From a bacterium (GTDB lineage Bacteria; SZUA-79; Acidulodesulfobacterales; Acidulodesulfobacteraceae), in the NCBI GenBank assembly GCA_021803845.1, contig JAJZLA010000069.1, forward strand, positions 1-7,366: a stretch of 7,366 nt of DNA, written 5' to 3'. How positions within the stretch are numbered: the stretch's first letter is position 1; every line of letters begins with the position of its first letter. A program made the position numbers and the translations under genes. Below are positions 5,014 through 7,366 of this stretch, piece after piece. The notes under the pieces were generated by a model. It was not told where the DNA came from. It did no database searches and saw only the letters and a program-made list of their open reading frames with translations.

Positions 5014-6603
5014 ATGCACGAAATTAACGAGGTACAAAAGACTATGAGGATGAGTACGCCGTTGGCTTTTGTTTTTGGTTTAGCCGCAGCGTTGGCATTA
5101 GTCTTTACGCTCGGCGGCGCAGGAACGGCTTATGCATCGGGCGCAATTTACGAAAATCCAAGTACCGGAGAGATATTTTTAAAGCCGGGACCGGGCAGGG
5201 TAAAAGTTAGACAGAGCGTCATAGATGAACTGTTAAAGCCTAGCGTAAAACAAACAAACAAACAGATTAAAAATTTAAAAACTACGGAAAAGAAACTTGA
5301 GGTTTCGCTTAAAACCGTCAAAAGTCAAACGCTTCCGGCGTGGACTAAACATGTTTCATTAGGAGCATTGATTTATATGGGCTACGGTTATTATACCCAG
5401 ACCGGATTAACCGAAGGTTCGATGCAACTTGAAGAAAATCCGCCTGCAACCGGCAATAACGGCTACAACGCGTTTAACGTAAACAGGGCGTATTTAATAT
5501 TCCTGTATCATCAGGATAACTGGTTTTTAAAAATTACGCCTAATTTTTTAAAAACGGATAACAGTTCGGGTACGAACGGCAGCGAGTATTTCAGGCTTAA
5601 ATACGCATTTTTGCAGTTCAACCATGTTTACGACGCAAACGGTTGGACGGTTAACCTTAAAGCAGGGCAGTTTCCGACTCCTATGGTTGCATGGGAAGAC
5701 GGTTTATTGGGTTATCACGTAGCAGAAAGAACTCCGTGGGGTTTCTTAAACGTAACCTCTACACAGGCGGGACTCGGCGTTTCGGGCAAATATAGGTCTA
5801 ATGGGAAGGTTTACCTTGCATATAACGCCGGTTTCTTTGATAATGCCGCATTTCATGCCAACGAAACGGTGGACCAGAAATCTCCTCAGGCAAGATTAAC
5901 TATTTATCCATTAGGAGCGGATTCCAGTTTAAACGGACTCAGCATAAGCGGATATTATGCCTGGGCTGAAGACAATTCAAGTTTTGGAGATGCCGCTATA
6001 GGTCCAAATACCAACAGTCCAGAAACAAGAGTTTCGGCGGTACTAGATTATAAAACGCCCAACGCAAATATCGCACTGCAATACGATTATGCTATAAACC
6101 ACATAGTGGAACCGGGCGCAGGCGAAAGCGGGGATAGCGACAGTTATTGCGGAACAGAACCAACAGCACCAGTAACAGTAAATGGCGTTACCACTTATCC
6201 CACTTACGGTTGCTACACATCCAGCACTATGCCGTTAATAACAAGTTTGTATAGCGGTCATAACGTCGAACACGGTTACGACGCTTTTGGATACTACAAT
6301 ATTCCTAATACAAGATTTGGAGTTTTCGGGCTTATACAGAGATATTATTATGAGGCTACAAATTACAATACTACCGGCGATTCATTGACCGGCGGCAATC
6401 CTTTCGATTTTCAAAGAAGCGTAGCAGGCGCCGCTTACCGTCTTAATAAACATGTAACGCTTACCGCCGACTGGCAGAACTACCAGTTTTTAAATGCCAG
6501 CAATTATAGAAGTTTAGCTTCGACAAGTTCGCAATATTTAGAATACGGCCAGTGGATGGGGCAGACCAACGCCTTTTTCATGCAGGCAAGAATTGCATTC
6601 TAA
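5014..6603 (+). CDS. Outer-membrane β-barrel porin, phosphate-selective (OprP/O-like) type suspected
   Basis: This is a predicted outer-membrane diffusion porin of 529 residues. The start is fixed by AGGAGG 5 nt upstream, giving an extended signal peptide. A hydrophobic stretch at 16-36 leads to a cleavage site after A39-Y40-A41. Residues 65-105 form a heptad-patterned coiled coil (L74, V78, I85, L88, L95, L99, V102), as at the N-terminus of trimeric OprP-type porins. The rest is alternating, aromatic-rich β-strand sequence, with FNVNRAYLIF (154-163), YFRLKYAFLQF (192-202) and LKAGQFPTPM (215-224). The last has the same layout as the GQFK-P segment of Porin_O_P proteins. The chain ends in QARIAF, a C-terminal Phe β-signal. 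C379 and C400 are the only cysteines and could bridge a surface loop. Substrate choice is not proven, but the PhoB-like operator upstream supports phosphate or another anion. The gene is monocistronic, between its own promoter and terminator. Confidence 0.85.
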   Translation: MHEINEVQKTMRMSTPLAFVFGLAAALALVFTLGGAGTAYASGAIYENPSTGEIFLKPGPGRVKVRQSVIDELLKPSVKQTNKQIKNLKTTEKKLEVSLKTVKSQTLPAWTKHVSLGALIYMGYGYYTQTGLTEGSMQLEENPPATGNNGYNAFNVNRAYLIFLYHQDNWFLKITPNFLKTDNSSGTNGSEYFRLKYAFLQFNHVYDANGWTVNLKAGQFPTPMVAWEDGLLGYHVAERTPWGFLNVTSTQAGLGVSGKYRSNGKVYLAYNAGFFDNAAFHANETVDQKSPQARLTIYPLGADSSLNGLSISGYYAWAEDNSSFGDAAIGPNTNSPETRVSAVLDYKTPNANIALQYDYAINHIVEPGAGESGDSDSYCGTEPTAPVTVNGVTTYPTYGCYTSSTMPLITSLYSGHNVEHGYDAFGYYNIPNTRFGVFGLIQRYYYEATNYNTTGDSLTGGNPFDFQRSVAGAAYRLNKHVTLTADWQNYQFLNASNYRSLASTSSQYLEYGQWMGQTNAFFMQARIAF

Positions 6604-6641
6604 GCTCTTAACTTAATAGCTTTTCTCTCAGCACCTCCCTG

Positions 6642-6675
6642 ATACCTGCCCTAAAAAGCGGGTATTTTTGTTTTA
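6642..6675 (+). terminator. Intrinsic terminator after the porin gene
   Basis: ATACCTGC (6642-6649) pairs with GCGGGTAT (6658-6665) through eight pairs including one T-G wobble. The loop is CCTAAAAA and the tail is TTTTTGTTTT. It lies 38 bp after the porin stop. Confidence 0.8.
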
Positions 6676-6734
6676 AAATCTGATTAAATTAATATATGTT
6701 TTACGACTTTTTTGGAATTATATAAAAATAAAGT

Positions 6735-6758
6735 AAAAAACATGGCTCGAAGAGTCCA
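6735..6758 (-). terminator. Weak intrinsic terminator for the minus-strand genes
   Basis: On the minus strand, TGG-A-CTC, loop TTC, GAG-CCA forms a 6-bp stem with one bulged A. It begins just after the stop of the minus-strand gene and is followed by ATG and six T (plus-strand A-run at 6735-6740), then more T-rich sequence. The hairpin is short but correctly placed, and it makes the region a convergent terminator pair with the porin terminator. Confidence 0.5.
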
Positions 6759-6759
6759 A

Positions 6760-7209
6760 TTATTCTTTTTTTGCAGTTTTATTGTCTCTATATTTAGACC
6801 AAGATATGTTAGGGTCTAACATAGAAAGTTTAGAAATTTTTTTTCTGAAAGAAATTATTTTACCTATGGAGCTTTCGGATATGCCGATATCCGCCGCAAA
6901 TGTTTTATTTTGTTTTACAATATAAAAACCCAGGTCGTCGAGTCTTTCAATAAAACGCAGTATATTTTCGCCTATCAACCAATATAAGCGTGGGTCGGTT
7001 TTCTTTTTAGTGCGCATAGCGGCTTCCGACAGCAGTCCTTTTACGCAGCTTAATAAAACATTATAGTCGGTTTCGATAAAACCTAATTCCTGCCTAATAT
7101 TTTTTGTTTCGTCGTTAAGCTTGTCAATCGAAGTAGCGGCTTTGCATCTTCCTGTTGTTTTGTCTTTTATTATTTTTAAAGGGAATTTTTCTTTTGTTTT
7201 TTCTTTCAT
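6760..7209 (-). CDS. Conserved-looking protein of unknown function, possible DUF1016-N/HTH-like segment
   Basis: I do not firmly recognise this 149-residue protein. It is lysine-rich at both ends (MKEKTKEKFPLK at the start, NKTAKKE at the end). Residues 76-98 (LYWLIGENILRFIERLDDLGF) resemble the start of DUF1016-N proteins (LYWEIG...). The following TFAADIGISESSIGKIISFRK (about 103-123) has the spacing of a helix-turn-helix: A-x3-G-I-S-x2-S-I-x-K-I. ISWSKYRDNK near the end again recalls DUF1016 (LSWSHYR). DUF1016 family members are usually longer and carry a nuclease-like C-terminal domain, which is absent here. The ATG overlaps the TGA of the upstream gene (ATGA, 7206-7209), so translation is probably coupled. 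Two cysteines (C22, C55) are present. A nucleic-acid-binding role is inference only. Confidence 0.7.
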   Translation of the reverse strand: MKEKTKEKFPLKIIKDKTTGRCKAATSIDKLNDETKNIRQELGFIETDYNVLLSCVKGLLSEAAMRTKKKTDPRLYWLIGENILRFIERLDDLGFYIVKQNKTFAADIGISESSIGKIISFRKKISKLSMLDPNISWSKYRDNKTAKKE

Positions 7210-7366
7210 GCTTCTTTTCCCCAGTCCGATAAAAAGCGATTTATAAATGCTTGCAAAGATTTTTGTTCTTGCAGATAACCCGATAAGACAAATGCGGTTG
7301 AAACGACGATATGGTATTTCTCTCCGCCGCTTTTTGCAATTCTTTTGAAAGCCGGATGCTCATTAT
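7206..7366 (-). CDS. C-terminal end of an unrecognised gene, cut by the right edge
   Basis: An open minus-strand frame enters from the right edge (first full codon 7364-7362) and ends at TGA 7208-7206, giving 52 residues. It begins NEHPAFKRIAKSGGEKYH and continues IVVSTAFVLSGYLQEQ, KSLQAFINRFLSDWGKEA. The stop overlaps the ATG of the following gene by ATGA, which strongly supports this frame over the alternative with an ATG at 7363. I do not recognise the family. The visible part looks like a compact α-helical end of a soluble protein, with no membrane segment or cysteine. The tight overlap suggests the two proteins work as a pair. Confidence 0.65.
   Translation of the reverse strand, partial: NEHPAFKRIAKSGGEKYHIVVSTAFVLSGYLQEQKSLQAFINRFLSDWGKEA

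Noticed and set aside
7206..7363. ATG at 7363-7361 on the minus strand as the start of a small complete gene
   Set aside because: Its frame meets a TAA after about 40 codons with no family-like sequence. The frame that ends in the ATGA overlap is open through the edge and looks like real protein.

Overview
The window is strongly AT-rich and comes from a diderm (Gram-negative) bacterium. The evidence is an outer-membrane porin with a cleavable signal peptide and a C-terminal Phe β-signal, a cytochrome bd oxidase, and a Rrf2-family regulator with Fe-S-type cysteines. I cannot name the lineage from sequence alone. The composition and gene set would suit an AT-rich, facultative or microaerobic relative of the deltaproteobacterial lineages, but that is a guess.

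Layout, left to right. (1) Positions 1-1361 hold the C-terminal polymerase part of DNA polymerase I (polA). The left window edge cuts it, and a frameshift near 746-749 splits it into two reading frames. All catalytic motifs survive, but they are divided between the two frames. (2) Positions 1362-1644 are a very AT-rich spacer with two tandem sigma70-type promoters. The second carries a perfect 15-bp palindrome between its -35 and -10. (3) Positions 1645-4086 hold cydA-cydB, the two subunits of a cytochrome bd quinol oxidase, each with a strong ribosome binding site and closed by a long perfect terminator at 4117-4172. (4) Positions 4227-4646 encode a Rrf2-family regulator with a C-X6-C-X5-C-X2-H cluster motif, a plausible Fe-S sensor of NO, O2 or Fe-S status and a reasonable candidate regulator of the adjacent oxidase. 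(5) Positions 4647-5013 are a 367-bp regulatory region. It holds a C-rich tract, then four half-sites in 11-bp register that resemble PhoB boxes, placed exactly 10 bp before an extended -10, then a roughly 150-nt leader. (6) Positions 5014-6603 encode an outer-membrane β-barrel porin with an N-terminal coiled coil, closest in layout to phosphate-selective (OprP/O-type) porins, followed by a terminator. (7) On the minus strand, convergent with the porin, a 149-residue protein of unknown function overlaps by ATGA the end of another unrecognised gene that runs off the right edge.

How the genes fit together. cydAB is a respiratory module for low-oxygen or NO/sulfide-stressed conditions, and the Rrf2 protein is positioned to sense the matching stress. 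The porin looks like a separate, activator-dependent unit. The combination of a PhoB-like operator array and an OprP-like porin suggests phosphate-starvation control. I see no tRNA, rRNA, CRISPR array or insertion sequence. The most interesting items are the phased operator array before the porin, the polA frameshift, the operator-like palindrome in the cydA promoter, and the unrecognised overlapping gene pair at the right end.
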